The notes beneath the pieces were generated by a model. The model searched no databases. It saw nothing but the letters and a program-made list of their open reading frames with translations, and had not been told where the DNA came from. The position numbers were made by a program, and so were the translations under genes. A stretch of 64,000 nucleotides of DNA from a virus. The stretch lies in the IMG/VR virus record IMGVR_UViG_3300031787_007614, positions 62,001-126,000 of that record; one strand, written 5' to 3'. Every line of letters begins with the position of its first letter. The stretch's first letter is position 1. Below are positions 34,659 to 43,306 of this stretch, in pieces.

Positions 34659-36866
34659 ATGGCAGAAGTAATAAGAGAAGCAGGGTACACTGGGTTTGTC
34701 CAGAGATTGACCTGGGTGCATGGCAACGCTGTGCCTGTGACTGCATACTTGTGGGGCGGTGGTGGTGCAGGCGGCGCTAGGGCGCCAACTGGGTCATTTA
34801 CAACCAGTTATCAAGGCGATATTCAGCAGGATCCTTGGTTTGGTCCACTGATACCAAATAAATCTGGTTATTATGAACTTGGTTATAACGTTTTTAACGA
34901 AGGACCAGAAACCTATTACCCAATAGCATGGGTTGTGGTAATAAATGGAATTATAGTTTATGGTTCTCCAGTTCCGCCACCGCCACCTGCACCAAATCCA
35001 GCCAGACTTAATAATCCACCACCCACAATCCTGGCTAACCCAACAACGTTTCAAGGCGTAACAATATACACACAAAATGGAGTACAGTCTCCGTATTTTG
35101 TGAAAGTTTACGATTTTGATTATACCACGTACACAAGTGGCGCAGCAGTAGGCGGCACCGGCGGCGGCGGTGCGTATGCACAGGTTAATTTTACCATCAA
35201 CGAAGGTGACATACTTGATGTTGCAGTAGGACAAGGTGGTGGTGCCGGCGGCGTCACTGCATTGGCCTCTGGAATAACACCAGGCGGCGAAGCTGGTGCT
35301 GGTTTACTTACATCGAGTCTTTTTAACACTGTTACTAACACTGCCTCCCCACCTGTTTATCGTGAATTCAGTCCGACCTACTGCACATTTTTAAACAATT
35401 ACGGAGTTTGGGTAGACCCGCCTTCGGCATCAGTGTTTGACAGAACATATACCGTGGCATTTCCGTCGACTGGCAACTATCAATTTACCATATGCTCTAA
35501 TGGACGAGCAGATTTTTATGTAGATGGTGAATTTGCGGCATTCAGTTATGATCCACAAATTCCCTGGACTGTGGGAGTTATTGTTACAGCTGGCAATAGA
35601 ACTATTAGAATAGTGTCAACTGCTGCTACCGGCAAACGAGGCGCCGTTGCATTAGTTATTGGATCTGGTGTTAATTATGCCGGTGCCCGGGGCGGTGATG
35701 GAATAGCAGGTGGTGGCGGAGCCGGGGGTGGCGGCGGCGCTACAATAATTTTAAAGAATGATGTGATAATTGGTGCAGCCGGTGGCGGAGGCGGAGGCGG
35801 AGCTGGTGGTATCACCAGTGCAGGTGCTAGTGCTCCGGGCGCACGCGGTCAGAATGCCGCAGGATTTTTTGCTGGTCAAAATGGCACCAGCAGAGTGTAT
35901 TATAATGGCGGTGGCTGCGGCGGAGGCGGTGGCGGCATCACAGGTGGCCGTGGTGGTGCATCCCCAGGTGCAGGCGGCGACGGCGGCACATCAGGATCAT
36001 TTGGTGGCAGCACTGGAATTGAAGTGCAAAATCCTTCGGGTAGAACTCCTGGTGGCACAACCAACATTTATTATCGAGCAGGTGTTGCATTAGGTGGACA
36101 GTCTCAAGCCGTTGTTGGCAATCTTGAAGGAAATGGCAGAAACGGCTATGCGGTATTTGTGTTTGAAGTGCCGGACATACATGTAAAAACTGCTGGCACA
36201 TGGAATCCAGTGACCAAAACTTTTGTAAAATATACTGGACTATGGCGCTTGGCTAAGAAAAAATTTATAAAAATAAACGGCGAATGGGTACCAACAATTG
36301 CATCAACCAGTCCGGTGTTTGCAAATTATCTTGGCCTTGGAACAAATCCATTGCCAGCAGATTTTGAAGAATTACCACCACCTCCTCCACCAAGTGGCGG
36401 CGGAGATGGGTATGGCGGTTGGGACGGTGGTGGAGGAGGTGGTGGTGGCAAAGTGATCTGTACAGCACTGTACGAACTTGGCTACATGGAAAAAGAAATA
36501 TTTGAATACGACCAAGCCTATGGTTTATGGTTGTATCAAAATGATTTTGTGTCTTATCGTGGCTACAGAGCCTGGGCTGATGTACTTGTACAATATGTCA
36601 AAGGGCAAGGTCGACCCATGTTGCCTAAATTGTTATTCTGGAAAACCGCTGATGAACAACAACGATTGAGTCAGCAGTTGGCCATATCACTAGCACGAGT
36701 CATCGGTGGCGCATTCTCTAAAGAAATTGCTCGACGTGCTGGGCACAACATTCCATTCAGCATTGGAGGATGGGCATGTGTGACTGTGGGTCTTGCAGTT
36801 AACAAAGCCATTGGTTATATTGTAAAGAAAATTAAAAAGACCAGTACTATTGATTACAAGGAATAA
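34659..36866 (+). CDS. Glycine-rich tail adhesin
   Basis: This 735-residue protein has an N-terminal beta part, and a PA14-like stretch is possible (YTVAFPSTGNYQFTI to VIVTAGNRTIR, about 265-325). Polyglycine-rich sheets (about 340-480) resemble the Gly-rich receptor-binding domains of T4-like adhesins. A Pro/Gly hinge lies near 570-590. The C-terminal domain (595-735) begins CTALYELGYMEKEIF, a type I have seen as the end of fibre proteins in aquatic phages. It is a candidate host-recognition tip. Confidence 0.78.
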   Translation: MAEVIREAGYTGFVQRLTWVHGNAVPVTAYLWGGGGAGGARAPTGSFTTSYQGDIQQDPWFGPLIPNKSGYYELGYNVFNEGPETYYPIAWVVVINGIIVYGSPVPPPPPAPNPARLNNPPPTILANPTTFQGVTIYTQNGVQSPYFVKVYDFDYTTYTSGAAVGGTGGGGAYAQVNFTINEGDILDVAVGQGGGAGGVTALASGITPGGEAGAGLLTSSLFNTVTNTASPPVYREFSPTYCTFLNNYGVWVDPPSASVFDRTYTVAFPSTGNYQFTICSNGRADFYVDGEFAAFSYDPQIPWTVGVIVTAGNRTIRIVSTAATGKRGAVALVIGSGVNYAGARGGDGIAGGGGAGGGGGATIILKNDVIIGAAGGGGGGGAGGITSAGASAPGARGQNAAGFFAGQNGTSRVYYNGGGCGGGGGGITGGRGGASPGAGGDGGTSGSFGGSTGIEVQNPSGRTPGGTTNIYYRAGVALGGQSQAVVGNLEGNGRNGYAVFVFEVPDIHVKTAGTWNPVTKTFVKYTGLWRLAKKKFIKINGEWVPTIASTSPVFANYLGLGTNPLPADFEELPPPPPPSGGGDGYGGWDGGGGGGGGKVICTALYELGYMEKEIFEYDQAYGLWLYQNDFVSYRGYRAWADVLVQYVKGQGRPMLPKLLFWKTADEQQRLSQQLAISLARVIGGAFSKEIARRAGHNIPFSIGGWACVTVGLAVNKAIGYIVKKIKKTSTIDYKE

Positions 36867-36867
36867 T

Positions 36868-37113
36868 ATGTTTACCATACAAGAACTTACACAGAAATTT
36901 CATGCGCTTGATGACAGCACAAAAGACAAGGTGTTTGAACAGGTGACCAAGAACGCAGCTCAGTATAATGAAATTATACCCAACGTCCCATTATTTCTTT
37001 ACATACTGCAAGGTGATGGTGGTGTTCCTGTGTGGGCCAAAAACAGTTCAATTCTGTTGCAGTATAAGGCTTGGGCATCAAACCCAAAAAATCGATCTAA
37101 ACTGCAAAGCTAG
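36868..37113 (+). CDS. Small hypothetical protein downstream of the adhesin
   Basis: The ATG at 36868 has AAGGA upstream, and the start overlaps the stop region of the adhesin gene. The 81-residue protein ([14 protein letters not shown]) is helical and not recognised. It could be a fibre-assembly chaperone by position, as in T-even phages, but nothing in the sequence proves this. Its end overlaps the erpA-like gene on the other strand by 17 bases. Confidence 0.65.
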   Translation: MFTIQELTQKFHALDDSTKDKVFEQVTKNAAQYNEIIPNVPLFLYILQGDGGVPVWAKNSSILLQYKAWASNPKNRSKLQS

Positions 37114-37417
37114 ATCCACAACCACAGGTTGAAGAAGCCTGTGGATTGTTGATTACAAAACTGGCACTCATCAAATCTTCTTTGTAGTCAATTGATGCGC
37201 CGTTGAGATATTGCATGCTCATAGCATCCACAACTACCTTGACTTCATCATATGCAAAGTCAAAATCATCTTCGTTTTTGGTTTCTTCAAATGTGAATCC
37301 ATAACTGAATCCTGAACAGCCGCCGCCCTGCACAAACACTCTGAGCATGAGATTAGGGTTATTTTCTTCAGCAATCAGTTCGCGTAATTTTGACACAGCA
37401 CCAGTTTCTAAATTCAT
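37097..37417 (-). CDS. erpA: A-type Fe-S cluster carrier (ErpA/IscA)
   Basis: The ATG overlaps the SOD stop by one base (TAATG); longer frames are unlikely. The 106-residue protein has the three conserved cysteines of the family: Cys34 in GGGCSGF, and Cys98 and Cys100 in STCGCGSSF. The length equals bacterial ErpA/IscA. The family carries Fe-S clusters to target enzymes; the two radical SAM proteins in this window would be natural clients. Translational coupling to a superoxide dismutase is notable. Confidence 0.92.
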   Translation of the reverse strand: MNLETGAVSKLRELIAEENNPNLMLRVFVQGGGCSGFSYGFTFEETKNEDDFDFAYDEVKVVVDAMSMQYLNGASIDYKEDLMSASFVINNPQASSTCGCGSSFAV

Positions 37418-37965
37418 TATAGTCTTTCGTTGCAAACGTCCCAGTTGATTATCTTCCACACGTTGTTGAGATAACCTTCTTTGTCCGCTTGATAATCTAA
37501 CGCCCATGCATGTTCCCACCAGTCTACCAAACAGCAGATGTCTGTGCGTACAGCATGATTGGCGATGGTCTTGATGTCACCACCAGTACTCAAATACACC
37601 CAACCTGATCCTTGGATCTTCATGGCAGTTTCTTTGAACTGCTCCTTGAAGTCTTCCCAAGTTTTAAATTTTTCTTCTATCAACGCGAGTACTGCGCCGC
37701 GGGGACGGTTGGTAGCTTTAGGAGCCCTAAGCTGAGGGAAGAACTTATTGTGTAAAAAACTGCCAGCACGATTAAAATCCGCATTGCCTTCTCCTGCGTT
37801 GTAACGCTTTGCATAGCCTTTGGCCAAGTGGTCAAAGTGATAGTCTATTGTGGCTCGGCTCATCACAGGCTCAAGATCCTTGATGCCGTAGGGCAAAGGA
37901 GTGGTTTCCAGTTTTGCCGGACGTGTGCTTGCTTCTACAAGATTGATGTGATTGCGAATTTCCAT
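37417..37965 (-). CDS. Fe/Mn superoxide dismutase
   Basis: This 182-residue protein has the four metal ligands of the Fe/Mn family: His43 (DYHFDHL), His72 (FLHNKFF), Asp148 and His152 (DWWEHAW). The usual ALDYQ and NNVWKIINW segments follow. The second ligand lies in LHNKFF where host enzymes have NHxFxW. It is somewhat short at the N-terminal helix hairpin. It should convert superoxide to peroxide and oxygen in the cytoplasm. No ribosome site is seen; TAAATA lies 5 bases upstream. Confidence 0.92.
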   Translation of the reverse strand: MEIRNHINLVEASTRPAKLETTPLPYGIKDLEPVMSRATIDYHFDHLAKGYAKRYNAGEGNADFNRAGSFLHNKFFPQLRAPKATNRPRGAVLALIEEKFKTWEDFKEQFKETAMKIQGSGWVYLSTGGDIKTIANHAVRTDICCLVDWWEHAWALDYQADKEGYLNNVWKIINWDVCNERL

Positions 37966-37970
37966 AAACT

Positions 37971-37976
37971 TATTTA
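37971..37976 (-). promoter_or_regulatory. Possible late promoter abutting the SOD start
   Basis: AATAAATA on the minus strand is followed by five bases and the ATG of the SOD gene, with no ribosome site. This predicts a leaderless late message for SOD and ErpA. Confidence 0.45.
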
Positions 37977-38975
37977 TTTTGCAATGTCGGCAATTTCTGC
38001 AATCTCAGTTATTTCGCCAGTGTAAAAAAACACCAGTTTTTCGTTAGGGGTTTTATAACAACTTTTTTGTGGGTCCACCCAAGGTACTAGTTTTTCTAAA
38101 TCCAGTGGTTCTTCAATGTTGTAGACCCATGCTTGTACAGGTTCGTTTTTCAATCTAACTGAATCTCTGTTCCACTGCCCCAACAACATGCCATAACTAA
38201 AACTCCACTCTTGTGGTTTTCGATGCACAAAATTTACTTTCCAAACTTCTGGATTGTATCTAATCAATGGCACAGTTTCTTCAGTGCAATGCACTTCGAT
38301 GGTGATGGGTGTGGGTTTTTGTTCAGTCCAGTCTTTACAAAAACGACGCCACCAGGTTTGTATTTGCATGCCCGTGGCCAACTGTGTTTGTAAAAACTGA
38401 GGAATGTATTCTGGATCGTATTTGGTATGACGAACAATTGTACGGTCCAGGCGCATTTGTTGAGCCACATCATCAAAATGCATTTCTATTCCATGGTCAA
38501 CATTGTCTAGTCCCAACATCTGTTCAAAATGTTCAGTTGACTCGATCAACGTACCAGGTCCCCATTGCGTAAAATTTGATTTAGGAGTACCGTACACAAT
38601 TACTGGAATATTTTCAGCTGGCAATCCATTCAAGATCAACGCTGCCAGTCGATTGTTGCCCACAGTAACATCGCCGGTGTCACACATCACAAATGGAGGA
38701 AAGAAAAACTTTTCTCGGCGGTACTTGTATGTCATGTCGTTTATTTTGCTAATTTTTCTTGACGCATCAGCATCATCAGACTCTATTGCAGTTTTGACCA
38801 CACTGTTGAAACAAGTTTCTACATATGAATCATAAAACGCCTGGGGAATCCCAGTCAAATAATACATTTTGAGATCAGGCATGGTTTCAAGCCAGCCGGT
38901 TCCATATTTGCGAACTATGTAGCTTGGACCGTTTTTTTGATCGGTAAGATATTGTATGCTTTCTTTTACTGACAT
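37974..38975 (-). CDS. ParB/sulfiredoxin-like protein (putative)
   Basis: The ATG at 38975 overlaps the upstream stop (TAATG) and has GAGGGA before it. The 333-residue protein contains VTVGNNRLAALILNGL followed by IPVIVYG (about 102-128), the GxxR helix-strand motif of ParB/Srx-like folds. The C-terminal part is Trp-rich and unassigned and ends in an IAEIADIAK repeat. Such proteins include nucleases and DNA-binding proteins. A second protein with a related motif is at 51291-52418. Confidence 0.55.
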   Translation of the reverse strand: MSVKESIQYLTDQKNGPSYIVRKYGTGWLETMPDLKMYYLTGIPQAFYDSYVETCFNSVVKTAIESDDADASRKISKINDMTYKYRREKFFFPPFVMCDTGDVTVGNNRLAALILNGLPAENIPVIVYGTPKSNFTQWGPGTLIESTEHFEQMLGLDNVDHGIEMHFDDVAQQMRLDRTIVRHTKYDPEYIPQFLQTQLATGMQIQTWWRRFCKDWTEQKPTPITIEVHCTEETVPLIRYNPEVWKVNFVHRKPQEWSFSYGMLLGQWNRDSVRLKNEPVQAWVYNIEEPLDLEKLVPWVDPQKSCYKTPNEKLVFFYTGEITEIAEIADIAK

Positions 38976-39643
38976 TATTGTTCCCTCTTTGTTGGCATTA
39001 ATCGATAACCTAGACCTTTGACAAATTCCCATGACATTGAGTCTGCTTCAAAGTCTTCTCGCATGGCTGTGCCACCATGCAGTTTGCAAAAACTATATTC
39101 TGTTGCGTAAAAATTCATTCCAGTAAAATAACTTATGTTTGCTAATCTTTCAAGCCCCAGGCCATGATTGTGAGTACACATCTGCCAACTGTGCCCGGCC
39201 ACTATCCAATGTCTACAAGGCTCCGGTAACAAGGAAGTGTGATGTAAAAAATCAACATCATTGTTAAAAAAAATACTTTGTTCGTTGTCTAACAAATATC
39301 GTTGCACAAGATGTGATGTTTGCTCATGTTGTCCTGAACTTTTTAAGATATTTAATGCAACCCAAAGATCTGCGTCTGTTGGTGTTTCTGTTGGATTGTT
39401 TCGTAGATCATTATTGTAAGTCCAACAGTACCGCTGAAAAGTGTTACGCAGACTCCGATCGTTCCAGTCAAATCGATTGTGTGTTAGGCTGTTGACTATA
39501 CATTTGAAATTGTATTCTCGCAACTGATGTATGAGATTTGCATAAAAATAGTCTTTAAAAAATTGCCCGCCTGCAGGCTCCCAACAATCCAACAAGATCA
39601 ATCCATCTACAGTTGGTATTGTGTTGGTTTTTGAAACTATCAT
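38975..39643 (-). CDS. Hypothetical protein
   Basis: This 222-residue protein starts with a polar segment, then a hydrophobic strand and acidic residue (GLILLDCWEP, 14-23) that resembles an alpha/beta hydrolase or isochorismatase-like first strand. It has several His and Trp residues (HLVQRYLLD, HHTSLL). I assign no family. It overlaps the infA gene by 4 bases and the next gene by one. Confidence 0.7.
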   Translation of the reverse strand: MIVSKTNTIPTVDGLILLDCWEPAGGQFFKDYFYANLIHQLREYNFKCIVNSLTHNRFDWNDRSLRNTFQRYCWTYNNDLRNNPTETPTDADLWVALNILKSSGQHEQTSHLVQRYLLDNEQSIFFNNDVDFLHHTSLLPEPCRHWIVAGHSWQMCTHNHGLGLERLANISYFTGMNFYATEYSFCKLHGGTAMREDFEADSMSWEFVKGLGYRLMPTKREQ

Positions 39644-39861
39644 TTGCGTCTTGTGATACGACCTCGTGATAGATCGTATGGGCTGAATACAATTTCTACT
39701 CGATCGCCAAGAAGAACTTTGATGTTGTTGGTCCGCATACGCCCTGACAGGTATCCAATCACCACATTATCTATGCTATCTAATCTGATGCGAAACATAG
39801 CGGCAGGCAAAATCTCCTCTACTGTTCCTTCCATACTGATTGTTTCTTCTTGTTTGGCCAT
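39640..39861 (-). CDS. infA: Translation initiation factor IF-1
   Basis: This 73-residue protein is a full-length IF-1: S1-type OB fold, EETISMEGTVEEILP at 5-19, then MFRIRL, a GYLSGRMRTNNI segment and the closing GDRVEIVFSPYDLSRGRITRR. In bacteria IF-1 sits in the ribosomal A site and works with IF-2 and IF-3 in start-codon selection. Length and motifs are canonical, so it is probably active. It lies between an unknown gene and a WYL_2-like gene. Phage copies are rare as far as I know. Confidence 0.95.
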   Translation of the reverse strand: MAKQEETISMEGTVEEILPAAMFRIRLDSIDNVVIGYLSGRMRTNNIKVLLGDRVEIVFSPYDLSRGRITRRK

Positions 39862-39873
39862 ATAAGTGTTTAC

Positions 39874-40260
39874 TTATTCGAATTTCAATTCCGCAGTGAT
39901 CTTCTTCAGTCGATCAAAACGGAAACTGCGCCATTCTTGTTTTTCTAGGTCAAACACACGAAGGCTATGTGGATCAGGTTCCTTGCGCGGTTTTTTGCTT
40001 TCTTTAACAATACCATCCACTGGTAATACTGGAGTTATTGCAGCTGAGGGAATGAAATCCCAGTTGAGTGTGCAAAGCATTTCGCGATCGGTGCCATCTG
40101 CTTTGACAAAGGTCACTTTGATGGTACTTTTTTGTAGCAGGCTCTTGATCCAATCACGGATGATGGCCTTGTTGACATCATCTGCCTCTTGATATTGTGT
40201 GCCTGGCGCTCCCTTGAGCAGTCGCACCACTTCTTGTTTTTCCCATGTAGCCATATCCAT
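39874..40260 (-). CDS. WYL_2/SH3-like protein (DUF2693 type)
   Basis: The start at MDMATWEK is chosen because AGAGGAG lies 8 bases upstream. The 128-residue protein has an IKSLLQKSTIKVTFVKADG strand-helix start and ends in DLEKQEWRSFRFDRLKKI, matching the small Sm/SH3-like barrel family (DUF2693, WYL_2) common in T4-like phages. It probably binds nucleic acid. It lies between fabF and infA. Confidence 0.75.
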   Translation of the reverse strand: MDMATWEKQEVVRLLKGAPGTQYQEADDVNKAIIRDWIKSLLQKSTIKVTFVKADGTDREMLCTLNWDFIPSAAITPVLPVDGIVKESKKPRKEPDPHSLRVFDLEKQEWRSFRFDRLKKITAELKFE

Positions 40261-40298
40261 TTGGAGTTCTCCTCTATAAGTTAATTGACGTTTTTTCT

Positions 40299-41459
40299 TC
40301 ATGCTAAAAATTTTGTCAATGCCAGCACCACATTGGTACCACCAAATGCAAAGCTGTTGTTCAAACACACATCTTGTTCATGCTCAACAACCTCAGTTGG
40401 TAGGTACACACCTTCAGGAATTGCAGGATCAGGATCAGTTAGATTCCAATTGGGAATAATTTGATTTGTTTTTAGCACAGCCAAACAAGCCAGCAGTTCC
40501 ATGGCTCCAGAGTTGCCCAACAAGTGCCCGTGCAGTGCCTTGGTTGAACTGATGGGAACGCCACTGCCAAATACTTTTTGTATACTACTTAATTCAACCA
40601 AGTCTCCAACAGGTGTGCCTGTGCCATGTGCGTTGATATAGGTCACACGACTTGGATCAATACCATTCAGTGCAGATTGCATGGCAGAGATCTGACCTTG
40701 TTCACTGGGCTTGGTTAGAGTTTCGCTGCCACAACTGATACCATATCCCACAATTTCTGCATGTATCACAGCATTTCGAACCAGCGCATGATCCAAACTT
40801 TCTAGAACATAAACAACACTGCCTTCGCCCAAGATGATGCCATCTCGTGTGGCACTGAATGGTGCAGACTTTGTGCCCATGGCCCGCATGGCCCGCCATT
40901 GGTCCACTAAAATGGGACTGAGGCAAAATTCGGCGCCGCCGGCTGCCATAACGCTGACCTCGCCATGTTTGATGGCTTTGTATGCTTCTCCAATAGACAC
41001 ACTGCTGGAAGCACATGCCGCTGTGTGTGTGAACACAGGACCTGTGATGTTGTCTTTTGACGCAATAAAACTGGCTGCGCCACTGCTCATTGATGATACC
41101 AAACTGTTTGGACGCACTCGACCTTTATCCTGGAATTCAAGAATGGTGTTGTTCACTTCGTAGGCAGCACCTGCGCCTGTACCAATGTAAACACCATCCA
41201 CACTGGTTTTTGCATCTGCTTTTGCTTGTTGGTATGCCAGCATGGTGGCGCGAGCAAACAAACTTGTGGCCGCAGTATCATAACGATCAAATTGATCATT
41301 GATGTTGCTGTGTCCTAATCCAACCTTGGCAGTGTTGGCCTGGAGAGTTTCACTAAAAATGATGCCTGATGTTCCTGCATACATGGCAGCAACAACTTGA
41401 TCATAACTATTGCCCAATGGAGTAATGCAACCCACTCCTGTAATAACTACTCTATTCAT
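40299..41459 (-). CDS. fabF: Beta-ketoacyl-ACP synthase II (KAS II)
   Basis: This 386-residue thiolase-fold enzyme has the complete Cys-His-His triad: Cys149 (TAACASS), His278 (NAHGTGT) and His310 (KALHGH), with Lys307. A C-terminal FAFGGTN loop is also present. It condenses acyl-ACP with malonyl-ACP and elongates fatty acids. It is about 25 residues shorter than host FabF. It overlaps the desaturase gene by 4 bases (ATGA), which overlaps the ACP gene by 4, so the three form one translationally coupled unit. Confidence 0.95.
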   Translation of the reverse strand: MNRVVITGVGCITPLGNSYDQVVAAMYAGTSGIIFSETLQANTAKVGLGHSNINDQFDRYDTAATSLFARATMLAYQQAKADAKTSVDGVYIGTGAGAAYEVNNTILEFQDKGRVRPNSLVSSMSSGAASFIASKDNITGPVFTHTAACASSSVSIGEAYKAIKHGEVSVMAAGGAEFCLSPILVDQWRAMRAMGTKSAPFSATRDGIILGEGSVVYVLESLDHALVRNAVIHAEIVGYGISCGSETLTKPSEQGQISAMQSALNGIDPSRVTYINAHGTGTPVGDLVELSSIQKVFGSGVPISSTKALHGHLLGNSGAMELLACLAVLKTNQIIPNWNLTDPDPAIPEGVYLPTEVVEHEQDVCLNNSFAFGGTNVVLALTKFLA

Positions 41460-42205
41460 GTTTTGATCAGTCGAATAAATTGTGCCGCATAGTCAACTTC
41501 CCACCACTGCTCACGTTGATTCCACCGTTGTGGATTGGCATGATGATTGTTGTGCCATTCTCCAATGACTAGGGCTAGATAGCTATTTGAACTGGTATCC
41601 TTTGTGGCATGATTCTGATAGGTGGTCAAACCGTGAGTGTGACACACGGTGTTCACAAAACCCATGGCCAACAATGCTCCTGCATTAGCAATACTATAGC
41701 ACAAAAACAATACGGGGTCAATGGCCAATAGCACCAATGCAAACGTCAAAACAATCAATGCGTAATAATTGTGAGTGAACTTCATCCAAGGATCTCTTAG
41801 ATCTCTAATGCCATCCCACATGCTGAGATTGGACAAGTTCCAATTGAACAGTATCACATTGAGAATTCCAATGTCTGGAGCATGTGGATCTTGTGCAGTG
41901 TCTGTGTGTACATGATGGGCTCGGTGGATGATGGAATAACCAACTGGTGACCCAAAACAGGCCAAACAAGAACTCACACACAAAAATGCATGCCAAAACG
42001 GAGTGACTGTGTAACTGCGGTGTGAGAAGTATCTATGCAATCCTGCATGGTGTGAGATGAACAACAAAAAACTGTAAAAGAACACAAGGTATATTGCGTA
42101 CCACCAATGCCATTGATATACCAATACTGGTATGCCCAGCATCGCAACAATCAATTGAACTGAGAGAACCTGTTTGGTTCTGTCAGGATCACCTTGCCAA
42201 ATCAT
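41456..42205 (-). CDS. Membrane fatty-acid desaturase (delta-9 type)
   Basis: This 249-residue membrane protein has four hydrophobic helices and three histidine boxes that bind the di-iron centre: HRYFSH (57-62), HRAHH (94-98) and HNNHH (218-222). An extra His pair lies near 189-191. This is the acyl-CoA/acyl-lipid delta-9 desaturase family and not the soluble acyl-ACP type. It introduces a cis double bond using O2. Cyanophages are known to carry related lipid desaturases. The gene lies between an ACP gene and fabF. Confidence 0.92.
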   Translation of the reverse strand: MIWQGDPDRTKQVLSVQLIVAMLGIPVLVYQWHWWYAIYLVFFYSFLLFISHHAGLHRYFSHRSYTVTPFWHAFLCVSSCLACFGSPVGYSIIHRAHHVHTDTAQDPHAPDIGILNVILFNWNLSNLSMWDGIRDLRDPWMKFTHNYYALIVLTFALVLLAIDPVLFLCYSIANAGALLAMGFVNTVCHTHGLTTYQNHATKDTSSNSYLALVIGEWHNNHHANPQRWNQREQWWEVDYAAQFIRLIKT

Positions 42206-42480
42206 TTTTTAACACGATTGACCGGATCGTTCACAGCTTCGGTCAAACTGTCAATGATTTCTGCCAAGTTAGCTGGCTGACTCATGTCAGCAGAGTTTAC
42301 TTTGATGCCAAGTTCATCTTCAACATCAAATATCATTTCAATCACAGACAGTGAATCAATCTTGGGATTGATATTTTGCAAGTCTGCAAGAGGTGCATCC
42401 TCTGCAAAGTTGTCAATGTCTAGATCGTACTGTTTTTTGCAAATCCTCAAAATAACTGTTTTGACTTCGTCGCGTGTCAT
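42202..42480 (-). CDS. acpP: Acyl carrier protein
   Basis: This 92-residue acidic four-helix protein carries the phosphopantetheine attachment motif DSL at 42-44 (Ser43), followed by the usual VIEMIFDVEDELGI helix. A short basic tail (NRVKK) extends the C-terminus. It needs a phosphopantetheinyl transferase, which is not seen here and so would come from the host. It is the first gene of the ACP-desaturase-KAS unit. Confidence 0.93.
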   Translation of the reverse strand: MTRDEVKTVILRICKKQYDLDIDNFAEDAPLADLQNINPKIDSLSVIEMIFDVEDELGIKVNSADMSQPANLAEIIDSLTEAVNDPVNRVKK

Positions 42481-42499
42481 GTTTTACCTTTCTATAATT

Positions 42500-42766
42500 T
42501 CATGCAAATTTTAACAAAAATACAAGATACTTTTTCTCATCCACAATCTCAACTTCTCGACTGTATCCATTCATGTGAGTGTCCGATGGCAACAACCGGA
42601 TGCCGTATGTGTCCCGGAACCATGCTATTGTATCCATATCAGTTTTACAATGCGTTCTGCCTTCTTCTGACTGTCGACACTTTTGCATTCGTACCCAAAA
42701 GCCAGCATCACCTAGAATGGTGTCTAGTCTTTTTTCCGGCGTTGAATACAAGTCGTTGTTAGCCAC
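42500..42766 (-). CDS. Hypothetical protein
   Basis: This 88-residue protein is polar, with two Cys residues and a C-terminal strand (KKYLVFLLKFA). It overlaps the next upstream gene by 8 bases. Family not recognised. It may be the last gene of the 42.5-43.7 kb operon or lead into the ACP unit after a 19-base gap. Confidence 0.7.
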   Translation of the reverse strand: MANNDLYSTPEKRLDTILGDAGFWVRMQKCRQSEEGRTHCKTDMDTIAWFRDTYGIRLLPSDTHMNGYSREVEIVDEKKYLVFLLKFA

Positions 42767-43157
42767 GGCGCATGGTTGCTATATCATGTGCTTCTTCATT
42801 TGAGAAGATGGGCACAGCATTGGACTTGTGCATGGTACCCACACCAATCATCTTGGTGCCAGTGTACTGCGGAATTGCCTTGCTGGACACAGGGCCCAAC
42901 ACAGAGTCAGCACGACTAGGAATGTTGTGTCCTGTGGGACGGCCTATAGGTGTGCTCAATTTGTAGTCCAGTGCAGGTGCTTTCATGGCACGAGTGCGGC
43001 GCTTTTGGTCAGCATCCACTTCCCACTTCTTTTGCAGTTCTTTCCACGAAGCATCAAGCTCGCGGGCTTTTTTTGCTTCCTCGGCGTTGCGAAACTTGAC
43101 TTTGCCTTTGCGCTTGCCGCCAAGACTGAGACTGGGGTGGTGGAGGTGCATGCTCAT
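42759..43157 (-). CDS. Conserved phage hypothetical protein
   Basis: This 132-residue protein is strongly basic in its first half (KRKGKVKFRNAEEAKKAREL, a helical segment) and has a Ser/Pro/Gly-rich C-terminal half (STPIGRPTGHNIPSR). I have seen similar proteins in many phages, always unassigned. Its ATG overlaps the upstream 50-residue gene (ATGA). Confidence 0.75.
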   Translation of the reverse strand: MSMHLHHPSLSLGGKRKGKVKFRNAEEAKKARELDASWKELQKKWEVDADQKRRTRAMKAPALDYKLSTPIGRPTGHNIPSRADSVLGPVSSKAIPQYTGTKMIGVGTMHKSNAVPIFSNEEAHDIATMRRG

Positions 43158-43306
43158 GGTAGGTCTTTCAAAGGTCGCTCAGGGCGGGTGGTACAAAATT
43201 CACAGGTGGGATCGTCACACTTGGAGTCAATCCATTCATTGATCACTGGATTGTAGTAAGCGTCATGCTCCGCAGAATATGCAGTGTCTTTTTCATCATT
43301 GATCAT
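43154..43306 (-). CDS. Small cysteine-containing protein (50 aa)
   Basis: This short frame is flanked on both sides by ATGA overlaps, which strongly supports it. The 50-residue protein is acidic and has Cys30, Cys35 and Cys38 (KCDDPTCEFC), a possible small metal site. Function unknown. Confidence 0.7.
   Translation of the reverse strand: MINDEKDTAYSAEHDAYYNPVINEWIDSKCDDPTCEFCTTRPERPLKDLP

Noticed and set aside
37418-37519. Longer start for the Fe-S carrier
   Set aside because: The extra residues lie inside the SOD gene, while the ATG at 37417 overlaps the SOD stop and gives the exact family length.
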